From assembly GCA_930989765.1 (NCBI GenBank), contig CAKNNA010000008.1, forward strand, positions 1 to 52,273: a stretch of DNA of 52,273 bases, read 5' to 3'. The translations under genes were made by a program, and so were the position numbers. Each line of letters starts with the position of its first letter. The first letter of the stretch is position 1. The notes beneath the pieces are model-generated. The model worked only from the letters and a program-made list of their open reading frames with translations. It was not told the origin of the DNA and searched no databases. This stretch comes from an uncultured Clostridium sp. Its GTDB lineage: Bacteria > Bacillota > Clostridia > TANB77 > CAG-508. Positions 35,846-44,725 of the stretch are shown here, in pieces.

Positions 35846-36442
35846 GTGAACTCTAAAATTTTAACGGAAATAAACGAATTAAAAGAACAAACAGATTTTA
35901 TTATAAATAACAGAAATATTTTAGAAAACAAAGATATAGAAAAGTATTTAAGATTTTTAGAAAAAACAAGATATGAAATATTTAATGAAATAAAGTTAAA
36001 TAATGATAAACAAATAGAAGAACAAGACAAAATTCATTGTATAAATAATTCATATAAAGCAGAATTGAAACAGGATATTTTAAAGATATATATTCCAGAA
36101 GTAATTCCAAAATATAAGAGAATCAATAACTATGCTTATAAAAATATTTTATTAAATACAGCAGAGGCAGTAAAAGATTACAAAGGATTATTTAAGGATA
36201 AACTTACATTTGTAGTAATTATAGTACACGAGAAACAAGAAAATATGGATATTGATAACAAATATATAAAGCCAATCGTGGATGCTTTAGTTTTACAAAA
36301 TATTATTCAAGATGACAATATAAATAATATGTTTTATCTTGCATTAGGCAAAAATGATACTAAAAAGCCTTATACAGAAGTATTTGTATTGGATGGAAAA
36401 TATATTTTATCCTGGATAGAAAAACTACAAAAAACGGTATAA
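35846..36442 (+). CDS. RusA-like endonuclease fold protein
   Basis: A 198-residue protein. The N-terminal ~75 residues are helical and charged. The C-terminal half has MDIDNKYIKPIVDAL and IIQDDNI, resembling RusA Holliday-junction resolvases. The acidic residues Asp135, Asp137 and Asp156 have the same spacing as the catalytic Asp70, Asp72 and Asp91 of E. coli RusA. RusA would cut branched DNA during element replication or recombination. GTG 35846 follows AAGGAGG. Similarity is limited to the motif region, so the activity is an inference. Confidence 0.6.
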   Translation: MNSKILTEINELKEQTDFIINNRNILENKDIEKYLRFLEKTRYEIFNEIKLNNDKQIEEQDKIHCINNSYKAELKQDILKIYIPEVIPKYKRINNYAYKNILLNTAEAVKDYKGLFKDKLTFVVIIVHEKQENMDIDNKYIKPIVDALVLQNIIQDDNINNMFYLALGKNDTKKPYTEVFVLDGKYILSWIEKLQKTV

Positions 36443-36544
36443 AAAATACGAAAAAAATTAAAAAAATTCAAAGGAAAAAATTTTGTATAAAAAAATCTTG
36501 TAAATCTTTAAATCTCGGAAAAAAACTTTTCTGTTTTTCAATAG

Positions 36545-36577
36545 TTTAAGACACCGTTGAAAAAACTGTGTCTTAAA
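36545..36577 (+). promoter_or_regulatory. Hairpin in the leader of the winged-helix gene
   Basis: TTTAAGACAC at 36545-36554 pairs with GTGTCTTAAA at 36568-36577, ending nine bases before the GGAGG of the next gene. It lacks a proper T run, so it may affect mRNA stability or translation rather than terminate. Confidence 0.4.
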
Positions 36578-36596
36578 TGAAAAAAGGAGGTTTTAG

Positions 36597-37517
36597 GTGC
36601 TAGAGAAAAACAACTTAAAAAAAGAAGATTTAGAAGTATTAAAATTTTTGTCAAAATATAAAATGTTAAAAGTAGAAGATGCAACACTTATCTATCATAC
36701 AAAAAGATATTACAGAGATAGAGTAAATAAATTGATAGATAAAGGATATGTAAAAAGATATAAAAGCTACATAATTTTAGATAAAAATGGAAGAAAAGCC
36801 TTAGGAGAAGTTGGACAAGGATATATTAAAAATATAAAAAATGAAGCATATATGGAAAGATTAAAAGCTATTGCTAGTATTGCAACATTAAGCATAGATT
36901 CTAATATAAAATTTGAACCTAGCTGGCTTATAAAAGAAAAAGATATATTTACTGAAACAGCTAGAAGGTATATTGGAAAAATAATTATTGATAATAGAGA
37001 ATATCTTGCATATTATGTTTCAAGAAAAAAGGAAGATGTTTATATCAAGCAGCTACTTTTTGATATAAATAAATCATTTAACTACGAAAATATTATAATT
37101 TTTGTGGAAGATTTAAGTATTATATGTCCAAAATATTCAAACTTTTCTTTTGGAAAGCAAAATACGATTGTTATTGTAAATGATAATACTAATAAAAGGC
37201 TTATAAATAATTATTCAAATATAAATTGGCATGAAGTATTAGAAATAATGTATAACAAGGAACTTCTAATTAGTGATTGGGATAAGGCAGATTACTTATT
37301 AGATGAAAATAAATATATTATTGAAATGATATTTATAAATACGGAAAAAATAGAAAAATTAAAATGGTATTATAAAGAAAATTCTGATAGTTTAAAAAAA
37401 GTTGAAATTATAACAATAAGTGAAAATAAAGAAAAAATAGGAGAAATGGTAGGTGATAATAGGTGTAGCATAAAAGTAATTGACAAAGATTGGTTAGGAG
37501 GTATTTTTGAATGTTAA
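36597..37517 (+). CDS. Winged-helix replication-relaxation-like protein
   Basis: A 306-residue protein. The N-terminal 75 residues form a winged helix (LEVLKFLSKYKMLKVEDATLIY...YYRDRVNKLIDKGYVKRY). The remainder is a mixed alpha/beta domain like that in 'replication-relaxation' or MobC-type proteins that accompany coupling proteins. A shorter relative is encoded at 40216-40698. The GTG start follows GGAGG, and the gene overlaps virD4 by 11 bases, so the two are translated together. A role in DNA processing at the transfer origin is plausible. Confidence 0.55.
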   Translation: MLEKNNLKKEDLEVLKFLSKYKMLKVEDATLIYHTKRYYRDRVNKLIDKGYVKRYKSYIILDKNGRKALGEVGQGYIKNIKNEAYMERLKAIASIATLSIDSNIKFEPSWLIKEKDIFTETARRYIGKIIIDNREYLAYYVSRKKEDVYIKQLLFDINKSFNYENIIIFVEDLSIICPKYSNFSFGKQNTIVIVNDNTNKRLINNYSNINWHEVLEIMYNKELLISDWDKADYLLDENKYIIEMIFINTEKIEKLKWYYKENSDSLKKVEIITISENKEKIGEMVGDNRCSIKVIDKDWLGGIFEC

Positions 37518-39384
37518 GAGCCTAAAAGAGGTATTACAAAACAAATTAGTAATATCTTTTGTTTATATTTTTTTGTCAATAATAACCATTGTACCAATAA
37601 CAAATTGGTATATAAATAAACTAGAGAAATGTTTTAGTAAAGATTACCAAATAATAGAGATTTCTAATCTATTTGACTGTTTCAAAGCAATATTTACAGA
37701 TAAAATAATATTACTTATTTATTTAATAATAACAGTTCAAATAGCACTATTTATTTTTAATATTTTCTTTACTAAAAAACAAATGAAAACAGAAAAAGAA
37801 GGTATTAGATTTACAAAAGATGGAACACATGGAACAGCTAGTTTAATTACACCACAAGAAATTGATATATTAAAAATAGGAGATGAGGCAAATACTTCAG
37901 GAATAGTATTAGGTAAAACATTAGATACAGATGAAATAATAACACTCCCAGATAGCTGTAAGAAAATAAATCGTAATATTATGATTTGGGGTTCTTCAGG
38001 CTCTGGTAAATCTACAAGTTATATTATTCCAAATGCTTTAAAAATAGCAGATCAAGAGAAAATTTATGAAGATAATAACAAAATTACAAAGGAAACTTTA
38101 GAAAAAAATGCAGTTGAAGGAAAAAATGTTGTATGTACAGATCCAAAAGGTGAACTTTATGGCTTAACAAGCAATTTTTTTAAAGAAAAAGGATATGAAG
38201 TAAGAGTATTTAATTTAGTAAATCCTAATCATTCAGACGGAATAGATTTATTTAAGTTTATAGAAAAAGAGATAGATGCACAAGTATTTTCTCAAGTGTT
38301 AATAAGCACTAATCAAAATGTAGGAAAAAAAGGAGATGAGTTCTGGCAAAATAACCAGGAAAACTTATTAAAGGCATTATTATTACATATTAAATTTGAA
38401 GTCGAAGATAAAAATAAAAAGAATATGAGGTATTTAAACTCAATTCTAGCATCTGGCGATATAAAGAAAGTAGATGAAGTATTTAAACATTCTAAAGGTA
38501 TTACAAAAATTGCATATAACATATATGCACAAGCAAGTGATGTAATAAAACAAAGTACAATCACAGGACTTGCTACTAAACTTCAAATTTTCCAACTTGA
38601 TGAAATAGCAGCAATAACAGAGAAAAATGATATAGATTTTACAGATTTAAACAACAAGAAAATGATTATTTACTGTATCATAAGTGATATGGATACAACA
38701 ATGAGCTTCTTAAATAATCTGTTCTTTTCATTTTTGTTCATAAAGACAATACGACAAGCTGATAGAAATATAAATAAAAAACTAGATAGACAATTATGTA
38801 TTCTATTAGATGAGTTTGCTAATATAGGACAAATTCCAGACTTTCAGCAGAAATTAAGCACAACAAGGTCCAGAAACATATCCTGTACGATAGTGTGCCA
38901 GCATATAGCTTCCTTGATCCCGTTGTATCCAGACGATGCTTGGCAAGGGCTAATCGGGAACTGCGATATTAAAATCGTAATGGGCGTGAACGACCTAATG
39001 ACGGCAAGTTATGTAACTAGATCTCTCGGAGTAAGTTCAGCAATCAGTAGTAGTGTTAGAAAAGATGCAGAATTTGATGGAGCTTTAGAATATGGAGTAG
39101 AATCAACATCTGTTGTTAAAAGAAATGTTATGAATGAGGATGAAATAATGAGAATGGATAATACAGAAGAAATAATTATTATAAGAGGCTATAAACCTTT
39201 TAAATGTAAAAAATTAAGATATTGGGAGTATAGACTAGGACAAGGTATTGAAGAAAAATCAGTGGAAAATTATGAGCCTATAAACAAATATAAATTAAAG
39301 CCATTAGAAGAAAATGAAAATGAAGATGAAGTGAGATTGCCAACATTCGAGGAATTTTTAAGAGGAAGGAGGAAAAAAGTTTGA
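37507..39384 (+). CDS. VirD4/TraG-family type IV coupling protein
   Basis: A 625-residue DNA-pumping ATPase linking the relaxosome to the secretion channel. Two N-terminal membrane helices (about 15-35 and 60-85), GTHGTASL, Walker A WGSSGSGKSTS near residue 161, TDPKGELYGL, and Walker B CILLDEFANIGQIPDF near 434 are all canonical. From about 38,866 to 39,030 base composition jumps to near-even GC with C/G-ending codons, while the protein there remains conserved (SCTIVCQHIASLIPLY...MGVNDLMTASYV). It overlaps the S1 gene by four bases. Confidence 0.93.
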   Translation: MNVKSLKEVLQNKLVISFVYIFLSIITIVPITNWYINKLEKCFSKDYQIIEISNLFDCFKAIFTDKIILLIYLIITVQIALFIFNIFFTKKQMKTEKEGIRFTKDGTHGTASLITPQEIDILKIGDEANTSGIVLGKTLDTDEIITLPDSCKKINRNIMIWGSSGSGKSTSYIIPNALKIADQEKIYEDNNKITKETLEKNAVEGKNVVCTDPKGELYGLTSNFFKEKGYEVRVFNLVNPNHSDGIDLFKFIEKEIDAQVFSQVLISTNQNVGKKGDEFWQNNQENLLKALLLHIKFEVEDKNKKNMRYLNSILASGDIKKVDEVFKHSKGITKIAYNIYAQASDVIKQSTITGLATKLQIFQLDEIAAITEKNDIDFTDLNNKKMIIYCIISDMDTTMSFLNNLFFSFLFIKTIRQADRNINKKLDRQLCILLDEFANIGQIPDFQQKLSTTRSRNISCTIVCQHIASLIPLYPDDAWQGLIGNCDIKIVMGVNDLMTASYVTRSLGVSSAISSSVRKDAEFDGALEYGVESTSVVKRNVMNEDEIMRMDNTEEIIIIRGYKPFKCKKLRYWEYRLGQGIEEKSVENYEPINKYKLKPLEENENEDEVRLPTFEEFLRGRRKKV

Positions 39385-40223
39385 TAGAAGAATTAGAAAA
39401 ACAATTTGCATGGCAAAATATAAATACATCCGAAGAAAAAAATAAAATATTATCAGGAAGAGCAATAGCAATAGAAAATGAGAAAGTAAAACTAACGCAT
39501 GAAGACGGTAAAATTTATGAGGATAATATAAATTGTGTAATTGTTAATTTTAAAAATATAAAAGTGCTAATTCCAGGAAAAGAACTTGGATTAGAAAAAG
39601 ATGATAAAAAAACCATTAGAAATCTTATTGGTTCAGAAATAAAATTTATAATATTAGAATCCGATAAACTAACAAATACTGCTGTAGGTTCAAGAAAAAA
39701 AGCAATGGAAAGAATAAAAAACATTCAGTTAAAAAAGTACGAAGCTGGAGATATTGTTTATGCAAAAGTAATGGCAGTATGGAGCAAATATCTTCAGATA
39801 GAGTGTTTAGGAATGGATTTAAAACTCAAAATAGGAGATTTAGAATATGGATATGTAGCAAATTTAAACGAGTTATATCAAGTAGGAGATAAAATAAAAG
39901 TTATAATAAAAAAAATAGATATAGAAAATGGAATCTTAAAAGTATCACATAAGGAAACAAAAGAAGATCCATATACAAACATAAGAAAATATTTTGTAGA
40001 AGGAGGAGAGTATTTAGCTAAAACAACAGGATTTTCTGACAATGGAGTATTTGCAAGTTTAAAACAAGGAATAGATACTATGGCAACACTTCCAGTTTGG
40101 CTTGAGATGCCTCCACTACCTGGTGATACGATTATTGTTAAAGTAAAAAAAATAATACCAGAGAAAAGAAAAATTTATAGTTCATTATTGAAAATTGTAA
40201 GAAGGGAGAACACGAATGACTAA
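39381..40223 (+). CDS. S1-domain RNA-binding-like protein
   Basis: A 280-residue protein. A first S1-like barrel is at about 115-190 (YEAGDIVYAKVMAVWSKYL ... GILKVSHKE) and a second weaker one at 200-275 (GEYLAKTTGFSDNGVFASL ... DTIIVKVKKI). The N-terminal ~100 residues form a separate domain (VKLTHEDGKIYEDNI...VLIPGKELG). TTG is the start, overlapping the virD4 stop (TTGA). S1 domains bind RNA; here it may regulate transfer gene expression or act with the coupling protein. Its presence next to virD4 is seen, the role is inferred. Confidence 0.65.
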   Translation: MIEELEKQFAWQNINTSEEKNKILSGRAIAIENEKVKLTHEDGKIYEDNINCVIVNFKNIKVLIPGKELGLEKDDKKTIRNLIGSEIKFIILESDKLTNTAVGSRKKAMERIKNIQLKKYEAGDIVYAKVMAVWSKYLQIECLGMDLKLKIGDLEYGYVANLNELYQVGDKIKVIIKKIDIENGILKVSHKETKEDPYTNIRKYFVEGGEYLAKTTGFSDNGVFASLKQGIDTMATLPVWLEMPPLPGDTIIVKVKKIIPEKRKIYSSLLKIVRRENTND

Positions 40224-40698
40224 AACACAAAATAGTGTATTGCAATTTTTAAGTAAATTTAAAAGTTGTAGTGAAGAACAGTTAATGTATTTTACAAATT
40301 GTTCAATTCAAGATATTCAATATCTAATTTCAGCAAATCTAATAATAAAAGACGAGAAGACAAAATTGTTATATCTAAAAATGAAAAAAGTAGATGTAAG
40401 AACAGCAGTAGCATTGGATGTAGTAAAAATGATAAAAAATGATATTAAAGATATAGGATATAGTAAACGATTTCCTGTAATATTTACAGTTTTAACAAAT
40501 GAAAAAATAGTTTGTGATATAGCTGTAGTAAGACATATCGAACAAGATACAGTTTTTAAAAAATTAAAGGATTATTCAAATGCAGATAAAATAATAATAG
40601 TATTAGAAAATGAACAATATAATAAAAAGCTTATAAATACTAATAAAGAGGTACTTATTTGTTCATATCCTATAAAAATAATAGATAAAATAAACTAA
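40216..40698 (+). CDS. Small winged-helix protein, relative of the 36597 gene product
   Basis: A 160-residue protein with a winged-helix start (SVLQFLSKFKSCSEEQLMYFTNCSI) and a short alpha/beta domain (FPVIFTVLTNEKIVCDIAVVRH; KIIIVLENEQYNKKLINT). The layout mirrors the longer protein at 36597-37517, suggesting a duplication within the element. It overlaps the previous gene by eight bases. The function is unknown, possibly DNA binding in transfer. Confidence 0.5.
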   Translation: MTKTQNSVLQFLSKFKSCSEEQLMYFTNCSIQDIQYLISANLIIKDEKTKLLYLKMKKVDVRTAVALDVVKMIKNDIKDIGYSKRFPVIFTVLTNEKIVCDIAVVRHIEQDTVFKKLKDYSNADKIIIVLENEQYNKKLINTNKEVLICSYPIKIIDKIN

Positions 40699-40777
40699 AA
40701 TTTTTTCTCAAATTGAAATCTTAACATGATGGTATATATAATGGTGTATATTAATAAAATTAGAAAGGATGGTAGTT

Positions 40778-41005
40778 ATGGAAATTGTATTAGCTATAAT
40801 ATTTGGAGGAGCAGTTGTAACATTCATATATGAAACTTACTATGAGAAAAAAGATAAAAAGGTAGGAGAGCTACTAGCACCAAAAGCAGAGGAATTAATT
40901 GAGGTTTCAAGTAGGAGAATCTTTGAAAGGCAAAAGGAATTAAAAAGAAATTTAACAGCAAAGGAAAAAAATGAAATTTTAGACGAATGTTATACTAAAT
41001 TATAA
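40778..41005 (+). CDS. Small membrane protein
   Basis: A 75-residue protein with one N-terminal membrane helix (IVLAIIFGGAVVTFIYETYY) and a charged cytoplasmic helix. ATG 40778 is preferred over 40769 because GAAAGGA at 40763-40769 overlaps the latter. No family recognised. Probably part of the conjugation operon. Confidence 0.55.
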   Translation: MEIVLAIIFGGAVVTFIYETYYEKKDKKVGELLAPKAEELIEVSSRRIFERQKELKRNLTAKEKNEILDECYTKL

Positions 41006-41034
41006 TTGTAAAAACTGTAAGGATAGGGTATAAT
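41006..41034 (+). promoter_or_regulatory. Possible promoter before the 41042 gene
   Basis: TTGTAA at 41006-41011, 17 bases, TATAAT at 41029-41034. Transcription would begin almost at the next start codon, so that mRNA would be nearly leaderless, or use the TTG start at 41051. Confidence 0.45.
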
Positions 41035-41041
41035 GGAATAG

Positions 41042-41644
41042 GTGGTGGATTTGAAGAATATAAAAGAAATTGCACACAGTAAAGAAGGCATAAAAGCAAT
41101 ATATGAGTTATATAGTAAAGGTTTTAATATTGATGAGATTTATTACATTTTTACTGGAGAAAAAAGTGCATATAATATAATTAAGGATAATATAGAAATA
41201 CTTATAGAAACCATCATAGATGAGCTAGGCGAAAATTCTAAAAAAGCAAATTATTATCAAAATTGTATGTGCTATAATTGTAATATAGAAGATTGCGTAA
41301 ATGAAGATAATCTAAAATTAAAAATACTTGATTCATTAGATGATATAAAAGATAATGTAAAGATAGACATACAAAGTGAATCATTTAATGAGTTTATAGC
41401 AAGTAAAATAGATGAAATTTCCAAAAAAATGAGCTATATAAATGAAGTTCAAATAATTGCTGAAAAAATTAGAAATATTACTGAAGAAAATACAGATGAA
41501 GAATTAAAAAAGTACATTAAACACTTTATTTATACAGGAAAAATGAATAGCATTAACAATAATCAAATGACAGTTCATAAATCTATAATAGATAAAAAGC
41601 AATGGGAGATTATGAATCAAATTATAAATAACAAAAAAGGATAG
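41042..41644 (+). CDS. Hypothetical protein with Cys cluster
   Basis: About 200 residues, mainly helical, with a central Cys cluster (NCMCYNCNIEDC) that could bind a metal. Starts GTG 41042 or TTG 41051 (which would read MKNIKEIAH) are both possible; AGGTGG lies just ahead of the TTG. The N-terminal KEGIKAIYELYSKGFNIDEIYYIF resembles a small helix-turn-helix. No family is recognised. It ends in a terminator hairpin that includes the stop codon. Confidence 0.5.
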   Translation: MVDLKNIKEIAHSKEGIKAIYELYSKGFNIDEIYYIFTGEKSAYNIIKDNIEILIETIIDELGENSKKANYYQNCMCYNCNIEDCVNEDNLKLKILDSLDDIKDNVKIDIQSESFNEFIASKIDEISKKMSYINEVQIIAEKIRNITEENTDEELKKYIKHFIYTGKMNSINNNQMTVHKSIIDKKQWEIMNQIINNKKG

Positions 41645-41663
41645 GTAAAAAAATCTATCCTTT
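41636..41663 (+). terminator. Intrinsic terminator after the first element operon
   Basis: AAAGGATAG at 41636-41644 pairs with CTATCCTTT at 41655-41663, followed by ATTTGTTT. It overlaps the stop codon of the gene before it and precedes the convergent minus-strand gene. Confidence 0.65.
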
Positions 41664-41695
41664 ATTTGTTTATATGGATAATTTTAAGCTATGAG

Positions 41696-42145
41696 TTACA
41701 TATTCCAAAGAGTTGTATTAGAAAACATATTTTTAACTTCATCAAGTGATATTTGGTGCTTTTTTTCCTTTTGAGAACTATTAGAAATATTAAATAGAAT
41801 TTTATTCTTTAAACTATTTGAGATCTTATAGACTTTGTGTTCATTAGAATTTCCAAAAATAATAAGAGTTAGATAATCAAAATGTATTAATTTTTCTAAA
41901 CATATTTTATCTTGTAATTTATCCAAATCAATAAAACAACTATATATTTTATTATCCAGTTTTAGCAATAAAACGCCAAATGTTTCATTAGATATTTTTA
42001 ATTCTTTGAATCTAAAGTCAACATGATTATAATTGTTTTCTTTAGATTTTAGAGCTAAAGAAATGCTACCTAATTCATCATCTAATAAAAATAAGGTGTT
42101 ATCTGGAATAAGATTTAATTGATTACATTTATAAATATTGTCCAT
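41696..42145 (-). CDS. Hypothetical protein, the only minus-strand gene seen in the element
   Basis: A 149-residue protein from ATG 42145, which follows AGGTGATGG; the longer frame starting at 42202 has no ribosome site. It shows alternating strands (TLFLLDDELGSISLALKS, FGVLLLKLDNKIYSCFIDLDKL, YLTLIIFGN) and a Lys/Gln-rich C-terminus. No family is recognised. It faces away from the second operon and may share a divergent control region, so a regulator of that region is possible but not shown. Confidence 0.5.
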   Translation of the reverse strand: MDNIYKCNQLNLIPDNTLFLLDDELGSISLALKSKENNYNHVDFRFKELKISNETFGVLLLKLDNKIYSCFIDLDKLQDKICLEKLIHFDYLTLIIFGNSNEHKVYKISNSLKNKILFNISNSSQKEKKHQISLDEVKNMFSNTTLWNM

Positions 42146-42320
42146 ACCATCACCTATTATTAAAAAAATTGTGTTGTACTTTAAAGTATAGCACAAATAC
42201 AATGAAAAATCTACTAATACTTGTAATTTTACAAATTTCGTAAAAAATATCTTAAAAAGGTTGTAATATCAACAAAAAAATATTTTTGTTTCTTATATTT
42301 TTTTTCAGAGAAATAGGTTG

Positions 42321-42582
42321 TATAATGTAAATGTATTTAAAACAAGTGATGGAATAAGGAAAAAACTTATTTCATTTACCTAGACTAAATACAAAAGAGA
42401 TTTAGATTTAGGTTTAAGGACATATTTAATGTTCTAGTAATACTTACAAATGTAAGTGTAGTTAAAAAGCACAAAATGCTTTAAAAGTAAAGACTTTATT
42501 TAGTGTGCTTTAAAATTTTAATTAAGTAAAAAAAAGTTAGCAAAGATAGGTTCACCCCCTAGTACCTCTTTGCTCTTTTTTT
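42321..42582 (+). ncRNA. Structured leader or small RNA before the second element operon
   Basis: The 469-base interval 42203-42671 has no gene. TATAAT at 42321-42326 could start a transcript of about 250 bases. It contains hairpins at 42351-42373, 42378-42413, 42442-42457, and a segment AAAGCACA (42466-42473) that can pair with either TGCTTT (42477-42482) or TGTGCTTT (42504-42511). It ends in a stem (42539-42551 with 42564-42574) followed by seven T's at 42576-42582, a terminator. No known family is recognised. This fits an attenuator leader or a stand-alone RNA. No good -35 was found. Confidence 0.45.
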
Positions 42583-42671
42583 GCTTTTTTATTTTGAGGA
42601 AAGGAGGAATTTAGAGTTAATCCCTTGTTTTAAATACGAAATAAGAAAATATAAAGGAAAGGAGAAAAATT

Positions 42672-42926
42672 ATGGGATTTATCTCGAGGAAAAGAGCTAA
42701 AAATGTAATCCCTAGTAATAATGAAACAATAGAAAGAGAATTTGCTTCAGAAATAGTAGAAATTTTTGAAGAAAAATTAGAAGAACTAAATGTAACATTA
42801 CCAGGTATTACAAAAAATAGCGAAGATGAGGAAAGAAGAATAAAAACTACTGTAAGGAATGAATTAATTGCTGAAATTGAAGATTTTATTTATTCAAATA
42901 AAAAAACATTGGTAAAAATAGCATAG
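42672..42926 (+). CDS. Hypothetical small protein, first gene of the second operon
   Basis: An 84-residue acidic protein with a basic start (FISRKRAKNV) and a helical remainder rich in Glu. No family recognised. GGAAAGGAG precedes the ATG. It follows the structured leader and is 14 bases ahead of the next gene. Confidence 0.5.
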   Translation: MGFISRKRAKNVIPSNNETIEREFASEIVEIFEEKLEELNVTLPGITKNSEDEERRIKTTVRNELIAEIEDFIYSNKKTLVKIA

Positions 42927-42940
42927 AAAGAGGTAATAAT

Positions 42941-43942
42941 ATGGAAAAAAGTTTACAAGAGTGTATAAAAGGAAATCTATTAGGCAATGTTAGAACAGGC
43001 ACAAGAGGAGAAAATGATAGACCTGTAAAACTTGCATATTTTAATGTGCATATTGATAAATCTACTCCAAGTTTAGCAGTAGAATTATTTAATAAAGCAT
43101 ATAAGAATCCAAATAAAATAAGAATAAAGTTTGTATGTCAAAAGCCAATGGTTACATATTATGAAAGATATGAAGGAAAAAGAAGAACCTGCTATGGAAA
43201 CGGAAATAAAGCTAAAGTATTTGATGAAAAAGGAAAAGCACAAATTATAGAATGCAATGTAAATGATTGTCCGTATAGGAAAAAAAGAGAATGTAAAAAA
43301 GCAGCTAGATTATATTTTTATATGGAGAAAATACCACAAGAAGAAGGCGTTTGGTGTTTTCCTATTGGTAGTGAAAAAGGAATTAGCTATATAGAACAAA
43401 GAATAGAAAGAGCAAATCGTTTAGGAAAAGATCTGACAAATTGTTGGCATGAACTTTATTTAATTTCTGAAGATGCCCCTAGAGGAGGCAAAAATTATAT
43501 ACCAGATATTAGAGAAATTACAAGCGATAATATAGAAACTCTAAATAAACAAAATAATGAAAAAATAGAGGAAAATAAAACTCAAATACAAAAAGATAAT
43601 ACTAATAACGATAATGTAAATAAAAGTAATAATGCTAATCAAGAAAGTAAAGATAAAAAAAGTGATGCTTTAAAAAATTGTTTAATGTATAAAGGAAGTC
43701 AAATGACCATATATAAAAATCAAAAAGTTCCAAAATTAAAGTTTATGAATGTTCAAAAACAAGATTTGGAACTTATTTTAATGCCAAATGAAAAGAAAGA
43801 CAATGAACAGATATTATATTTAAAGCCAGGAAGCATCATATTACCTTTAAAAACGATAAAGGAAGATACAAATACTATACTTTATCAATACAAGGTTTTA
43901 AAAGCAATTTCAGACGAAATAGAAAATAAAAAAGCAGTCTAG
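42941..43942 (+). CDS. Probable recombination directionality factor (phiC31 Gp3-like)
   Basis: A 333-residue protein resembling the 'recombination directionality factor-like' family. It starts with an N-terminal beta-rich domain (GNVRTGTRGENDRPVKLAYFNVH; KIRIKFVCQKPMVTYYERY), continues with a Cys set (IECNVNDCPYRKKRECKKAA) and then GVWCFPIGSEKGISYIEQRI, the order seen in Gp3-type factors that switch serine integrases to excision. The central part is an Asn/Lys-rich linker, and a C-terminal domain follows. If right, the element should use a large serine integrase, outside the window. A small hairpin (AGTCT...AGACT) covers the stop region. Confidence 0.6.
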   Translation: MEKSLQECIKGNLLGNVRTGTRGENDRPVKLAYFNVHIDKSTPSLAVELFNKAYKNPNKIRIKFVCQKPMVTYYERYEGKRRTCYGNGNKAKVFDEKGKAQIIECNVNDCPYRKKRECKKAARLYFYMEKIPQEEGVWCFPIGSEKGISYIEQRIERANRLGKDLTNCWHELYLISEDAPRGGKNYIPDIREITSDNIETLNKQNNEKIEENKTQIQKDNTNNDNVNKSNNANQESKDKKSDALKNCLMYKGSQMTIYKNQKVPKLKFMNVQKQDLELILMPNEKKDNEQILYLKPGSIILPLKTIKEDTNTILYQYKVLKAISDEIENKKAV

Positions 43943-43979
43943 CAAAGGGTGTTGCAAGACTACTTGGAAAGGATAAAAA

Positions 43980-44141
43980 ATGAAAGTAGTAAAAAAAATT
44001 TTAATTGTATGCCTTATTCTAATTATCCAATCTTTAATTTTTATATATAGAATTATAACAAAGTTTTGGGATAAATACAATGTAACCATCAAAAAATTTA
44101 TAAAAAAATTAGATAAAGAATTAAGGATGGAATTACAATGA
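43980..44141 (+). CDS. Small membrane protein
   Basis: A 53-residue protein from ATG 43980 with GGAAAGGA upstream. One membrane helix (ILIVCLILIIQSLIFIY) is followed by a basic tail (ITKFWDKYNVTIKKFIKKL). Its stop overlaps the next ATG (ATGA), supporting translation. No family recognised. Confidence 0.6.
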   Translation: MKVVKKILIVCLILIIQSLIFIYRIITKFWDKYNVTIKKFIKKLDKELRMELQ

Positions 44142-44725
44142 AAAACAGGTTTAGAAAAGGAGAGGTAGTTCTTGTAGATGGTATAGGAAAAATCAGCGAA
44201 AAGAAACATAGACAATTAGGAATTATAGAAGCAAAAGAATATTACTATAACGAATATTTAGTAACACTTATCTCTGATAAAACTGAAGATTGGTTTAGAG
44301 AAAAAGACATAAAAATTGTAATGGAAAGAAATTTTAAAAAGCAAGAAAAATTTAAGGTGGTATTGGCAATAGATATACGAGGGTTAGAAATCATTGAAAG
44401 AAAAATTAAAAAGATGCCAAATAAACACAACAATATTTTTAATAAAATTGATATTTATAAAGAATATCAAGCATACGGAAAACAATATGCAATTTTAGTA
44501 TGGACATCTACATACTGGAGTGAAAATAATTTTGTTGTAAATTGTATTCAAAGTTCATTTAAGGAGTTAAGAAAACAAAATATAGCTTATAAAGAAATTA
44601 TTATAGGCGAAACAAATCCTGATTATATGAAGATATTTGAATTTATAGATAATGATTCTAATGTAGATATATTTGAAATTTGCCAAAAAATTAAAATAAA
44701 AAATGTAGGAGGAATATTAGTATGA
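44138..44725 (+). CDS. Hypothetical protein
   Basis: A 195-residue protein. The first 60 residues look like a small beta barrel (FRKGEVVLVDGIGKI...QLGIIEAKEYYYNEYLVTLI), and the rest is alpha/beta with a Trp pair (VWTSTYWSENNF). No family is recognised. Four-base overlaps on both sides (ATGA) show it belongs to the ERF-containing operon, so a role in DNA metabolism is possible. Confidence 0.5.
   Translation: MKNRFRKGEVVLVDGIGKISEKKHRQLGIIEAKEYYYNEYLVTLISDKTEDWFREKDIKIVMERNFKKQEKFKVVLAIDIRGLEIIERKIKKMPNKHNNIFNKIDIYKEYQAYGKQYAILVWTSTYWSENNFVVNCIQSSFKELRKQNIAYKEIIIGETNPDYMKIFEFIDNDSNVDIFEICQKIKIKNVGGILV

Noticed and set aside
42600..42640. Short leader peptide after the AAAGGAGG at 42600-42607
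   Set aside because: No start codon lies at a suitable distance; the TTG further on is followed quickly by a stop.
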